A stretch of DNA of 5,668 nucleotides from Bacteroidales bacterium (GCA_021106665.1 JAIOTR010000427.1:1-5668); one strand, 5' to 3'. Shown: positions 1 through 5,419, counted from the first letter of the stretch. Numbers and translations are program-made. Notes: generated from the letters alone by a model not told the origin.

Positions 1-225
1 GCTGCACCACAATCGCCCAAATAATATTGCTGTTACAATAATTAATGGCCACCAATACGACCAAACTATCAGGTTGGATAAGTTTGTATTTCGTAATAAT
101 ACTGCAAAATTTTTATCATCAGTTGTTATACCGATTGCTCCATAGATTAACAATAAAAAAACAAGTAGCGATACAAACTGCATTGAGATTAAAAAGTAAC
201 GATTCTTAAATATTTTGTTAATCAT
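1..225 (-). CDS. Membrane-bound 4Fe-4S (polyferredoxin / NapH-like) protein, N-terminal fragment
   Basis: The reverse strand reads open for 75 codons from an ATG at 225 to the left edge of the window, so only the N-terminus is present. The translation starts MINKIFKNRYF and has a hydrophobic segment at about residues 11-33. A polar stretch follows, then a second hydrophobic segment at 58-70 (WWPLIIVTAILFG) ending in GRLWCS at the edge. The pattern 'WWP..., hydrophobic, GR.WC' leading into a CP motif is characteristic of membrane proteins with cytoplasmic 4Fe-4S sites (Fer4_5 / NapH / CcoG-like), which pass electrons at the membrane. The [4Fe-4S] cysteines themselves would lie outside the window, apart from the single Cys seen at residue 74. 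There is no Shine-Dalgarno sequence before the ATG. It is transcribed away from the DUF134 gene, with a 314-base divergent spacer. The membrane-protein assignment is solid; the exact subfamily is not determined. Confidence 0.8.
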   Translation of the reverse strand, partial: MINKIFKNRYFLISMQFVSLLVFLLLIYGAIGITTDDKNFAVLLRNTNLSNLIVWSYWWPLIIVTAILFGRLWCS

Positions 226-340
226 CGTTTTAGAAGAGATATTTTTGGATTATTAGTTTCATAGGATTTTTTCCGTACACTAAATGAATAGTTATTACAT
301 CCGACCCCCGGTAAATTTCATCAGTTAATAATATTTCCGG

Positions 341-352
341 TTGATTAATCAA
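341..352. promoter_or_regulatory. 12-bp perfect palindrome, possible operator
   Basis: TTGATTAATCAA reads identically on both strands. It lies inside the divergent spacer, about 130 bases upstream of the rightward promoter and 116 bases upstream of the leftward start codon. A dimeric regulator could bind such a site, for example the adjacent DUF134 protein, but a palindrome of this length can also arise by chance in AT-rich DNA. The assignment as an operator is inference only. Confidence 0.2.
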
Positions 353-483
353 TGATACTCTGCTTTAATAACATGGGTACAAATATACTGCATCTCATAG
401 AAAAAAACTCCGGACTTCCAACCTCAGCAAATTATAGTGTATGGAATAACTGTGTTCTTCAAAATAAATAATAATACTTTTTC

Positions 484-514
484 TTGTTTTTTGCACATAT
501 GCTCATTATCTTTG
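484..514 (+). promoter_or_regulatory. Bacteroidota-type promoter for the DUF134 gene
   Basis: TTG at 484-486 and TATCTTTG at 507-514 are separated by 20 bases. This matches the Bacteroidota housekeeping consensus (TTG, 17-23 bases, TAnnTTTG) exactly at every defined position. Transcription would begin near 519-522, leaving a leader of about 20 A-rich bases before the ATG at 540. It is the best promoter in the window and probably drives at least the DUF134 and DUF5320 genes. Confidence 0.6.
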
Positions 515-539
515 CAGCCGAAAGAAAATAATTAATAAT

Positions 540-1025
540 ATGCCGCGTCCAAAAAACGAACGAATTGTACAAACACCTCCTATTTTTACGGAGTTTAAGC
601 CACTTGGTATTTCAGCCAGGCTGTTAAACAAAACTTCGCTATCATTAGATGAGTATGAAGCCTTTCGTTTAGCAGACAATGTGGGTTTATCACATGCAGA
701 AGCAGCCGAAGAGATGGAAATATCACGCTCAACTTTTTCACGTCTGATAGAACAGGCCAGGAAAAAAGTTGCCAATTTAATAATAAATGGCAGTTTGTTA
801 CAAATTGAAGGCGGTAATGTACATTTTAGAAAAAATATTATTAAGTGTTTGAGTTGTGGGTATATGTTCGATATGAATATTGATTCATCATTTACCGAAT
901 GCCCCGAATGTCGTTCTGCAAATTTATTAAACCTGGCAGGAGGCTTCGGACATGGTATATGTTGTACGGATAGAAACTTTAATCATTTTAACAAAAAAAA
1001 AGGAGGTAAATATGCCAGGAGGTAA
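540..1025 (+). CDS. DUF134 family DNA-binding protein with C-terminal zinc ribbon
   Basis: The 161-residue protein opens with MPRPKNERIV and 'FTEFKPLGI', the characteristic start of the DUF134 family. Residues 34-80 form the family's sigma-70 region 4-like helix-turn-helix (LSLDEYEAFRLAD, then GLSHAEAAEEMEISRSTFSRLIEQARKKVA), followed by INGSLLQIEGG. Residues 103-124 carry two CxxC pairs (C103/C106 and C121/C124), a probable zinc ribbon, and a CC pair lies at 141-142 in a Gly/His-containing tail. The first ATG fits the family N-terminus and a good promoter lies just upstream. Its last 14 bases overlap the next gene in another frame. DUF134 proteins often neighbour NifX-family and Fe-S ATPase genes in anaerobes, so a role as local, perhaps metal- or redox-responsive, regulator is likely but unproven. 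No SD precedes it. Confidence 0.88.
   Translation: MPRPKNERIVQTPPIFTEFKPLGISARLLNKTSLSLDEYEAFRLADNVGLSHAEAAEEMEISRSTFSRLIEQARKKVANLIINGSLLQIEGGNVHFRKNIIKCLSCGYMFDMNIDSSFTECPECRSANLLNLAGGFGHGICCTDRNFNHFNKKKGGKYARR
1001..1006 (+). promoter_or_regulatory. Strong Shine-Dalgarno inside the DUF134 coding region
   Basis: AGGAGG lies five bases before ATG 1012 and decides the start of the DUF5320 gene. A longer upstream frame could begin at ATG 952, but its extra 20 residues lie wholly within the DUF134 gene and do not resemble the DUF5320 N-terminus. A full consensus SD is unusual here, since most genes in the window have none. It sits where ribosomes are about to terminate on the upstream gene. 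Confidence 0.75.
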
Positions 1026-1323
1026 CAAAACAGGGCCACGAGGTGAAGGCCCTATGACAGGAAGACGCTTAGGATTTTGTGCAGGAAACGACCGACCGGG
1101 GTTTGATACCACACCAGGAAATTTCGGATATGGCTATGGCCGGGGATTTGGACGAGGAGGACGAATGGGATACGGATTCAGGCATGGGTATAGCCGTTTT
1201 ATGGATGAACCGGTACAGAATGTTTCCAAAGAAACACTGTTAGAAAATGAAACACGGATTCTTAAAGAACAATTAGCGTCAGTAGAAAAGCAGCTCTCTG
1301 AATTGAAAAAGAGAACTGACTAA
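1012..1323 (+). CDS. DUF5320 family protein (Gly-rich with C-terminal coiled coil)
   Basis: The protein has 103 residues. The N-terminus (MPGGNKTGPRGEGPMTGRRL, then GFCAG) is the recognisable DUF5320 signature, with a single Cys at position 23. Residues 38-62 are rich in Gly, Arg and Tyr and look flexible. Residues 72-101 are charged with heptad-like Leu/Ile spacing (ETLLENETRILKEQLASVEK and on), a probable coiled coil. The start at 1012 is chosen for the AGGAGG SD and because the family motif begins there. The gene overlaps DUF134 by 14 bases in a different frame, so translation is probably coupled. Its biochemical function is unknown. The family recurs beside NifX proteins and ferredoxin-ATPases in anaerobes, which suggests an accessory role in metal-cluster handling. 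A strong terminator begins at its stop codon. Confidence 0.85.
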   Translation: MPGGNKTGPRGEGPMTGRRLGFCAGNDRPGFDTTPGNFGYGYGRGFGRGGRMGYGFRHGYSRFMDEPVQNVSKETLLENETRILKEQLASVEKQLSELKKRTD

Positions 1324-1365
1324 ACAATAAGGCAGGTATGAATTCATACCTGCCTTATTGTTTTT
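1322..1365 (+). terminator. Intrinsic terminator, 42-bp perfect palindrome plus T-run
   Basis: Bases 1322-1363 form a perfect inverted repeat with 21-base arms meeting between 1342 and 1343. The left arm contains AAGGCAGGTATGAA and the right arm TTCATACCTGCCTT. The outer A-rich/T-rich ends give a run of five T at 1361-1365 directly after the stem. In RNA this would be a stem of about 18-19 bp with a tiny AAUU-type loop, a textbook factor-independent terminator. It starts within the DUF5320 stop codon, so transcription from the 484-514 promoter should largely end here. The structure is symmetrical, but only the plus strand has convincing upstream genes. Confidence 0.9.
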
Positions 1366-1402
1366 GAAAATTTAGAATATGAAATTTTAAAAACTTAATA
1401 AA

Positions 1403-1624
1403 ATGAATGATTCAGGAAAAGGAATGAATATGGGACAGGGTCGTGGATTAGGCCAGGGCAGCGGACGAGGCCGTAACAAAGGTGGTGGTTTTGGAACAGG
1501 CGGATTTTGTGTTTGTGCCAAATGTGGTGAAAAAGTACCCCACCAACAAGGAGTAAAATGTACAACCCTGAAATGTCCCGAATGTGGGCATACAATGATT
1601 AGGGAAGAATTACTTAAAAAATAA
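1403..1624 (+). CDS. Small Gly/Arg-rich zinc-ribbon protein
   Basis: The product has 73 residues. Residues 1-35 are almost wholly Gly, Arg, Gln, Asn and Lys (for example GQGRGLGQGSGRGRNKGGG) and are probably disordered. Residues 36-61 hold six cysteines: C36, C38 and C41 (CVCAKC), C53, then C58 and C61 (CPEC). The two CxxC knuckles fit a zinc ribbon or rubredoxin-like metal site, and the extra two cysteines could allow other metal binding. Further Met codons at residues 8 and 10 could be starts, but all three give the same domain. The gene follows the terminator with no clear promoter of its own, so it may rely on read-through or on an unrecognised promoter. I know no assigned function. Similar short proteins appear beside DUF134/NifX genes, which supports a metal-related accessory role by inference. 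Confidence 0.8.
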   Translation: MNDSGKGMNMGQGRGLGQGSGRGRNKGGGFGTGGFCVCAKCGEKVPHQQGVKCTTLKCPECGHTMIREELLKK

Positions 1625-1748
1625 AATAAAAAAATAAACACCTGTAAGGTTGTCTGTAAAGACTATCAAAAGTACAAAGACTGCCCGGAATACGCAAAAA
1701 TTAAATAGAAAGAAGCATACATTATTTAAATAGATATACTTAGCGTTT

Positions 1749-1766
1749 TTTTGCGGGTTTTGCGGT
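1749..1766 (+). repeat. Tandem 9-bp direct repeat, possible regulatory site
   Basis: TTTTGCGGG is followed immediately by TTTTGCGGT, two copies differing only at the last base. It stands out from the AT-rich spacer and lies about 30-45 bases before the ATG of the NifX-family gene, overlapping where a promoter would sit. A binding site for a regulator is possible; chance or slippage is the alternative. Confidence 0.45.
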
Positions 1767-1779
1767 TAAGATAGCCTTA
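1750..1779 (+). promoter_or_regulatory. Weak candidate promoter for the NifX-family gene
   Basis: TTTG at 1750-1753 and TAGCCTTA at 1772-1779 are 18 bases apart. The first fits the Bacteroidota -33 element, while the second matches TAnnTTTG at only four of its six defined positions. The preceding strong terminator makes an internal promoter near here plausible, which is the main reason to list it. Confidence 0.25.
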
Positions 1780-1794
1780 CACAAAAAAAAGTAA

Positions 1795-2133
1795 ATGAAA
1801 AAACTATTTGCCATTCCCACAATTGGGAAACAACTATGTACCCATTTTGGCCATTGCCAAGAATTTGCAATTGTTGAAACTGAAGACCAGAAAATAAATA
1901 ATATTGAATACCATACCCCTCCGGTCCATCAACCCGGCACATATCCCAGGTTTTTGGCCGATAAGGGTGTAAGCACAATCATTTCAGGTGGTATGGGGAT
2001 GAAAGCCCAGGAAATTTTTGCCCAAAACAATATTGAAGTTTTTATGGGGATCAATTCTGAAAATCCTGAAAAACTAGTGGAACAATATTTAAGTGATCAA
2101 CTTAAAAGTGGCGAAAACCTGTGTGACCATTAA
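1795..2133 (+). CDS. NifX/NifB C-terminal-like (dinitrogenase Fe-Mo cofactor biosynthesis family) protein
   Basis: This 112-residue protein is a stand-alone domain of the PF02579 type, whose relatives include NifX, NafY, the NifB C-terminus and the Mo-Cu-binding orange protein. It starts MKKLFAIPTIG. The metal-facing N-terminal loop is LCTHFGHCQEF (C15, H17, H20, C21), where many relatives read 'HFGRA..F'. Residues 42-70 give the family core: PPVHQPGTYPRFLADKGV, then TIISGGMGMKA. It ends in LCDH, with Cys110 and His112 as possible extra ligands. The protein has more Cys/His than the second family member at 5420, so the two probably bind different cargo. No nif structural genes are nearby, so nitrogen fixation should not be assumed. 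It likely carries or senses a metal-sulfur cluster; the cluster type is unknown. The start lies behind an A-run, with no SD. Confidence 0.88.
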   Translation: MKKLFAIPTIGKQLCTHFGHCQEFAIVETEDQKINNIEYHTPPVHQPGTYPRFLADKGVSTIISGGMGMKAQEIFAQNNIEVFMGINSENPEKLVEQYLSDQLKSGENLCDH

Positions 2134-2206
2134 TTATAAACCTCTATAATACTTGCTATTACTGATAATTATATCTCTTTTCTAATTCCTTAAATTTAAT
2201 CAAGGT

Positions 2207-2599
2207 ATGGAAGAATTACTTCGAATATCAGGTTACTCAGACAAAGCAATTGAATATTACATAAATAAAGTAAATGTCGGGAAAATTGAAGACCCGAGCA
2301 TTTCATTTTCTTATACCGGTGATTGTGGTGATACCGTGGTTATTTATCTGAAAATTGATTCGGATATCATAACAAATGCAAAATTTGAAGCGATAGGATG
2401 TGCCGGGGCTTTTTCTGCAGGTTCTGCTTTAATGGAAATGATAAAAGGGGAAAATATATTTGTAGCAAAGAATATTACTGAGGAGGAGATTAATGAACAT
2501 CTTGGTGTTGTACCAATAACGAAAACTGATTGCCTGAGTCTGGTAAGAAGAGCATTGGAAAAAACCATCGAATTGTTTGAGGGGGAAATAAAAAGATAG
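2207..2599 (+). CDS. NifU/IscU-type Fe-S cluster scaffold protein
   Basis: The protein has 130 residues, the usual size for a stand-alone IscU/NifU N-terminal domain. The three cluster-binding cysteines are at 40 (YTGDCGD), 65 (AIGCAGAFSAGSAL) and 109 (TKTDCLSL), closely matching the 37/63/106 layout of IscU. Asp42 in CGD corresponds to the conserved scaffold Asp. Two features depart from housekeeping IscU: the residue before the third Cys is Asp108 instead of the His ligand, and the second motif reads CAGAF in place of the more usual CGSAI. The function would be transient assembly of an Fe-S cluster from iron and sulfide. No cysteine desulfurase is encoded in the window, so sulfur must come from elsewhere. 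The gene lies 73 bases after the NifX-family gene and 18 bases before the first ATPase, which suggests delivery to the neighbouring ATPases. Confidence 0.9.
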   Translation: MEELLRISGYSDKAIEYYINKVNVGKIEDPSISFSYTGDCGDTVVIYLKIDSDIITNAKFEAIGCAGAFSAGSALMEMIKGENIFVAKNITEEEINEHLGVVPITKTDCLSLVRRALEKTIELFEGEIKR

Positions 2600-2617
2600 A
2601 ATTACATTTATTAGCAG

Positions 2618-3484
2618 ATGAAAATTGCAATAGCCAGCGGTAAAGGAGGAACCGGGAAAACAACCTTATCAACCAACCTGGCCAGCTATCTGGCCGAAAA
2701 GGGAGAAGTTGTTTTAACAGACCTCGACGTGGAGGAACCCAATTCGGGTTTATTCATTAAAGCCGATCTTGTTCATGAAGAGGACAAATTTAAAATGGTC
2801 CCCGAATGGATAGAGGATAAGTGTACCTTGTGTGGTATTTGTCAAGAGGTTTGTAATTTTCATGCAGTGATCCAATTAGGTAAAATGATCATGGTGTTCC
2901 CTGAGCTTTGTCATGGTTGCTATGCCTGTTCCGAATTATGTCCCGAATCAACATTACCTATGATCCCGAAAAAGATGGGAAAATTGAGACATTTCAAAAA
3001 TCATAATTTACATTTTATAGAAAGCAGGCTCGATATCGGTGAAGAGCAGGCTGTTCCGTTGATTAAACAAACCCAGGATTATATTGATGAACACTTTACC
3101 GATGATGTTATCAGGATTTACGATTCACCACCGGGAACTTCCTGTCCGGTGATCGAAGCCACTAAAGATGCCGATTTTGTTATTCTGATTACAGAACCAA
3201 CCCCCTTTGGTCTTCACGATCTGAAACTGGCAGTTGATACAATGAAAGAGTTAGGGAAAAACTTTGGTGTGGTCGTAAACCGCTATGGAATAGGAAATGA
3301 TGATGTAATAAATTATTGCAACGAAGAAAATATTCCTTTACTGGCAAAGATCCCCAATGATCGGCAGATTGCAGAATTGTATTCAAATGGCAAATTGATT
3401 TACAGGGAAATTCCTGAAATGCAACAGGAACTTGATAAAATCATTGCATACATCGGTACTTTAACAAAGGGAGGTTTGTCATGA
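2618..3484 (+). CDS. MinD-superfamily P-loop ATPase with inserted ferredoxin domain (first of pair)
   Basis: The protein has 288 residues and fits COG1149. The deviant Walker A motif GKGGTGKT is at 8-15 with signature Lys9, as in MinD/NifH/Mrp dimers. LTDLDVEEPN at 33-42 is the switch I region. A ferredoxin insert spans about 67-110 with two CxxCxxCxxxC motifs (C69/72/75/79 and C98/101/104/108), enough for two [4Fe-4S] clusters. DSPPGTSCP at 169-177 gives the Walker B/switch II region with a conserved Cys176, and ITEPTPFGLHDL at 191-202 is typical of the family. Such proteins couple ATP-driven conformational change to cluster transfer or electron flow in the cytoplasm. It overlaps the next gene by four bases (ATGA), so a heteromeric complex made in equal amounts is likely. 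The start at 2618 places the Walker motif correctly; there is no SD. Confidence 0.93.
   Translation: MKIAIASGKGGTGKTTLSTNLASYLAEKGEVVLTDLDVEEPNSGLFIKADLVHEEDKFKMVPEWIEDKCTLCGICQEVCNFHAVIQLGKMIMVFPELCHGCYACSELCPESTLPMIPKKMGKLRHFKNHNLHFIESRLDIGEEQAVPLIKQTQDYIDEHFTDDVIRIYDSPPGTSCPVIEATKDADFVILITEPTPFGLHDLKLAVDTMKELGKNFGVVVNRYGIGNDDVINYCNEENIPLLAKIPNDRQIAELYSNGKLIYREIPEMQQELDKIIAYIGTLTKGGLS
3469..3475 (+). promoter_or_regulatory. Shine-Dalgarno for the second ferredoxin-ATPase
   Basis: GGGAGGT lies six bases before ATG 3481 and within the last codons of the first ATPase gene. Like the AGGAGG at 1001, it occurs where genes overlap, in a window where other starts lack an SD. It supports translational coupling through the ATGA junction. 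Confidence 0.65.
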
Positions 3485-4350
3485 AAGAGATCGTTGTAAT
3501 ATCAGGAAAAGGCGGCACCGGAAAAACTTCCCTAACAGCATCCTTTGCATATCTCGGAGGAAAAGATGTTATCGTTGCCGATTGTGATGTGGATGCAGCT
3601 GACATGCATTTATTACTAGAACCTGATTTTAAAGATTCGGAAGATTTTTATAGTGGAGAGTTAGCCTATATCGAACAGGATGAGTGCATACGATGCGGAA
3701 AATGTGCAGATGTTTGCCGTTTTGATGCCATCCCTATTATTAACAATCAGTACATAGTTGACCTATTAAGCTGTGAAGGCTGTGGTTATTGCGCCCGGGT
3801 TTGCCCTACCAATGCCATTATTAATAAAAACCTGAATGTAGGCAAATGGTATATCTCAAAAATAAAAACCGGAAGTATAATGGTTCATGCCAGGCTGGGG
3901 ATTGGAGCCGACAATTCAGGTAAGCTGGTTGCCAAAGTTAAGAATGAAGCCAAGCAGATTGCTGAAGAAAATAGCAAGGAATACATTATTGTTGATGGTT
4001 CACCCGGTGTTGGGTGCCCGGTAGTTTCATCACTTTCAGGAGCTAACTTTGTGCTATTGGTTACCGAACCTTCCGTATCAGGCTTGCACGATTTGAAAAG
4101 GGTATATGAATTGGTTCATAAATTCAAAATTAAGGCCGGTTGTATTATTAACAAATCGGATATCAATGAAAAAGTAACTGCAGAGATTGAAGAATACCTA
4201 AAAAAAGAAAATATTGTCCATATTGCCAATCTACCTTATGATGAGGATTTCACCAAAGCCATGACCAACGGTCAAACCATTGTTGAATATTCGAATGATC
4301 AATTAAGTGAAATAATAGCGGATAGCTGGAATAAAATAAAACAAATTTAA
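3481..4350 (+). CDS. MinD-superfamily P-loop ATPase with inserted ferredoxin domain (second of pair)
   Basis: The protein has 289 residues and is a diverged paralogue of the preceding one. Walker A GKGGTGKT is at 9-16 with signature Lys10. ADCDVDAADMHLLL at 33-46 is the switch I region. The inserted ferredoxin has cysteines at 69/72/75/79 and 98/101/104/108, exactly the same positions as in the first ATPase. DGSPGVGCP at 172-180 replaces the partner's DSPPGTSCP and keeps the Cys (179). VTEPSVSGLHDL follows at about 194-205. Outside these motifs the two proteins differ widely, so this is an old duplication with separate roles, as in other COG1149 pairs. A heterodimer bridged by ATP or by clusters is the natural model. 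The eight bases before the permease gene indicate continued co-transcription. Confidence 0.93.
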   Translation: MKEIVVISGKGGTGKTSLTASFAYLGGKDVIVADCDVDAADMHLLLEPDFKDSEDFYSGELAYIEQDECIRCGKCADVCRFDAIPIINNQYIVDLLSCEGCGYCARVCPTNAIINKNLNVGKWYISKIKTGSIMVHARLGIGADNSGKLVAKVKNEAKQIAEENSKEYIIVDGSPGVGCPVVSSLSGANFVLLVTEPSVSGLHDLKRVYELVHKFKIKAGCIINKSDINEKVTAEIEEYLKKENIVHIANLPYDEDFTKAMTNGQTIVEYSNDQLSEIIADSWNKIKQI

Positions 4351-4358
4351 ATCTAAAA

Positions 4359-5399
4359 ATGATGATTTCACCATTATTCAGTCATTTGTTAATTCCGTTT
4401 CTCGTAGCTATGTTTCTAGCTATTAACATGGGCGGAAGCGGAACTGCCCCGGCCTTCTCTGCGGCTTATGGCGCTAATATTATTCGTAAAAGCCTTATTC
4501 CCGGATTGTTTGGAATTATGGTTTTCCTCGGAGCAATTATTGCCGGAAAAGGGACCGCCACAACTGTTGGTAAAGGATTGTTGGATCCTGAAATGATGAG
4601 CTTTACCGTTGTTTCCATCATTCTTTTTTCAGTTGCAATTGCCCTGCTTATCGCAAATTTATTTGGAATTCCGCAGTCAACAAGCCAGGCAACGGTAATG
4701 GCAGTTACAGCGCCGGCCATTTATTTTCATGCATTAAATTCTGACAAGCTATTGTTTGAAATAGTCCCAACCTGGTTTATATTGCCAATTATTTCGTTTT
4801 TTATCAGCTTACTGGTAGGGAAATATATATACAAACCGATTAGGAAAAGAGGGTATACCATTTCTAAAAAGGTCAACGAAAACCCTATACTAAGATGGTT
4901 AATTATTATCATGTCTCTTTATGTTGCATTTGCAATAGGGGCAAACAATGTTGCAAACGCTGCAGGGCCAATTGCTTCAATGACAATGAATGAATTAAAC
5001 ATTGTTGATATTGATAAAAACTTTATTTTAATAATGATATTATCAACTTTGATAGTTGCTCCAAGCTTTGGAATTGGAAGCTCAATATTTGGGCATAAGA
5101 TTGTAAAAAAAACAGGTAAGGAAATCGTGTTATTCGGAAAAATTGAAGCAGTAATTATTGCATTTATATCGGCCAGCCTTTTGCTATTAGCTTCATTAAC
5201 CAAAGGAATTCCATCCTCCTTGGTTCAATTGAACGTTGCAGCTATACTTGGTATCGGGGTTGCTAAACTGGGGTTTAAAAATATTTTCAGAAAAACCGAA
5301 GTAAATAAATTTTTTGTAATGTGGATAGTAGCGCCAATTATTGCCTTTCTATTATCCTTTTTCTTGATATATTTTGCAGACAAATTAGAATTTATATAA
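4359..5399 (+). CDS. PiT-superfamily anion permease, CysP-like
   Basis: The 346-residue integral membrane protein has about ten hydrophobic segments. It shows the internal two-repeat layout of the inorganic phosphate transporter (PF01384) superfamily: GIPQSTSQATV at 103-113 echoes GIPSSLVQLNV at 283-293. The second-repeat signature GANNVANAAGP at 194-204 is intact. The first-repeat equivalent at 22-38 (INMGGSGTAPAFSAAYG) lacks the GANDVANAFG form of true phosphate transporters and, from memory, resembles that region of Bacillus subtilis CysP, a sulfate permease. Sulfate or another oxyanion (molybdate, thiosulfate) is therefore as plausible as phosphate. A basic stretch at about 153-172 probably forms the central cytoplasmic loop. 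Two adjacent ATGs (4359 and 4362) could start it. It sits eight bases after an ATPase gene and 20 bases before a NifX-family gene, inside the apparent operon. Confidence 0.88.
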   Translation: MMISPLFSHLLIPFLVAMFLAINMGGSGTAPAFSAAYGANIIRKSLIPGLFGIMVFLGAIIAGKGTATTVGKGLLDPEMMSFTVVSIILFSVAIALLIANLFGIPQSTSQATVMAVTAPAIYFHALNSDKLLFEIVPTWFILPIISFFISLLVGKYIYKPIRKRGYTISKKVNENPILRWLIIIMSLYVAFAIGANNVANAAGPIASMTMNELNIVDIDKNFILIMILSTLIVAPSFGIGSSIFGHKIVKKTGKEIVLFGKIEAVIIAFISASLLLLASLTKGIPSSLVQLNVAAILGIGVAKLGFKNIFRKTEVNKFFVMWIVAPIIAFLLSFFLIYFADKLEFI

Positions 5400-5419
5400 T
5401 ATACATAACAAACAAAACG

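Larger units (their letters stand above)
226..539. other. Divergent intergenic region
   Basis: This spacer separates the leftward 4Fe-4S membrane protein from the rightward DUF134 gene. I find no convincing coding sequence: the only ATG-initiated plus-strand frame I checked, at 284, stops after 14 codons. It holds a good rightward promoter (484-514), a perfect 12-bp palindrome (341-352) and one leftward -7-like octamer, CAAATATA at 380-387 (TATATTTG on the minus strand), which lacks a matching -33 element at normal distance. It is AT-rich throughout apart from a short C-rich patch near 301-311. Confidence 0.6.
1625..1794. other. Spacer with protein-like in-frame stretch and tandem 9-bp repeat
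   Basis: This 170-base gap separates the zinc-ribbon gene from the NifX-family gene. Its first half (1625-1708) stays open in the same frame as the preceding gene and looks protein-like, but has no ATG, GTG or TTG start. The second half has a GC-containing tandem repeat at 1749-1766 and a weak promoter-like arrangement before the start at 1795. No hairpin terminator is visible. Confidence 0.5.

Noticed and set aside
380..387. Leftward -7-like element (CAAATATA) for the 4Fe-4S membrane protein
   Set aside because: The octamer fits, but no CAA occurs at 17-23 bases on the far side and the leader would be about 150 bases long, so support is too weak for a promoter call.
952..1011. Longer N-terminus for the DUF5320 protein starting at ATG 952
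   Set aside because: The extra 20 residues lie inside the DUF134 coding region and do not match the DUF5320 start; ATG 1012 has a consensus AGGAGG five bases upstream and begins the family motif.
1387..1641. Minus-strand open frames of 84 and 66 residues over the zinc-ribbon gene
   Set aside because: They are Pro/Leu-rich antisense shadows of the Gly/Arg-rich plus-strand gene, with no recognisable domain.
2153..2179. Possible promoter before the scaffold gene (TTG and TATCTCTT)
   Set aside because: The spacing is 16 bases and the -7 element matches poorly; co-transcription with the preceding gene is simpler.
2618..4350. MinD cell-division or NifH nitrogenase reductase assignment for the two ATPases
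   Set aside because: The inserted 2x[4Fe-4S] ferredoxin domain and the PPGTSCP/SPGVGCP motifs place them in the ferredoxin-containing MinD superfamily group, not MinD proper or NifH.
4466..5203. Minus-strand open frames beneath the permease gene
   Set aside because: They mirror the hydrophobic plus-strand codons of a clear PiT-family protein and show no family features of their own.
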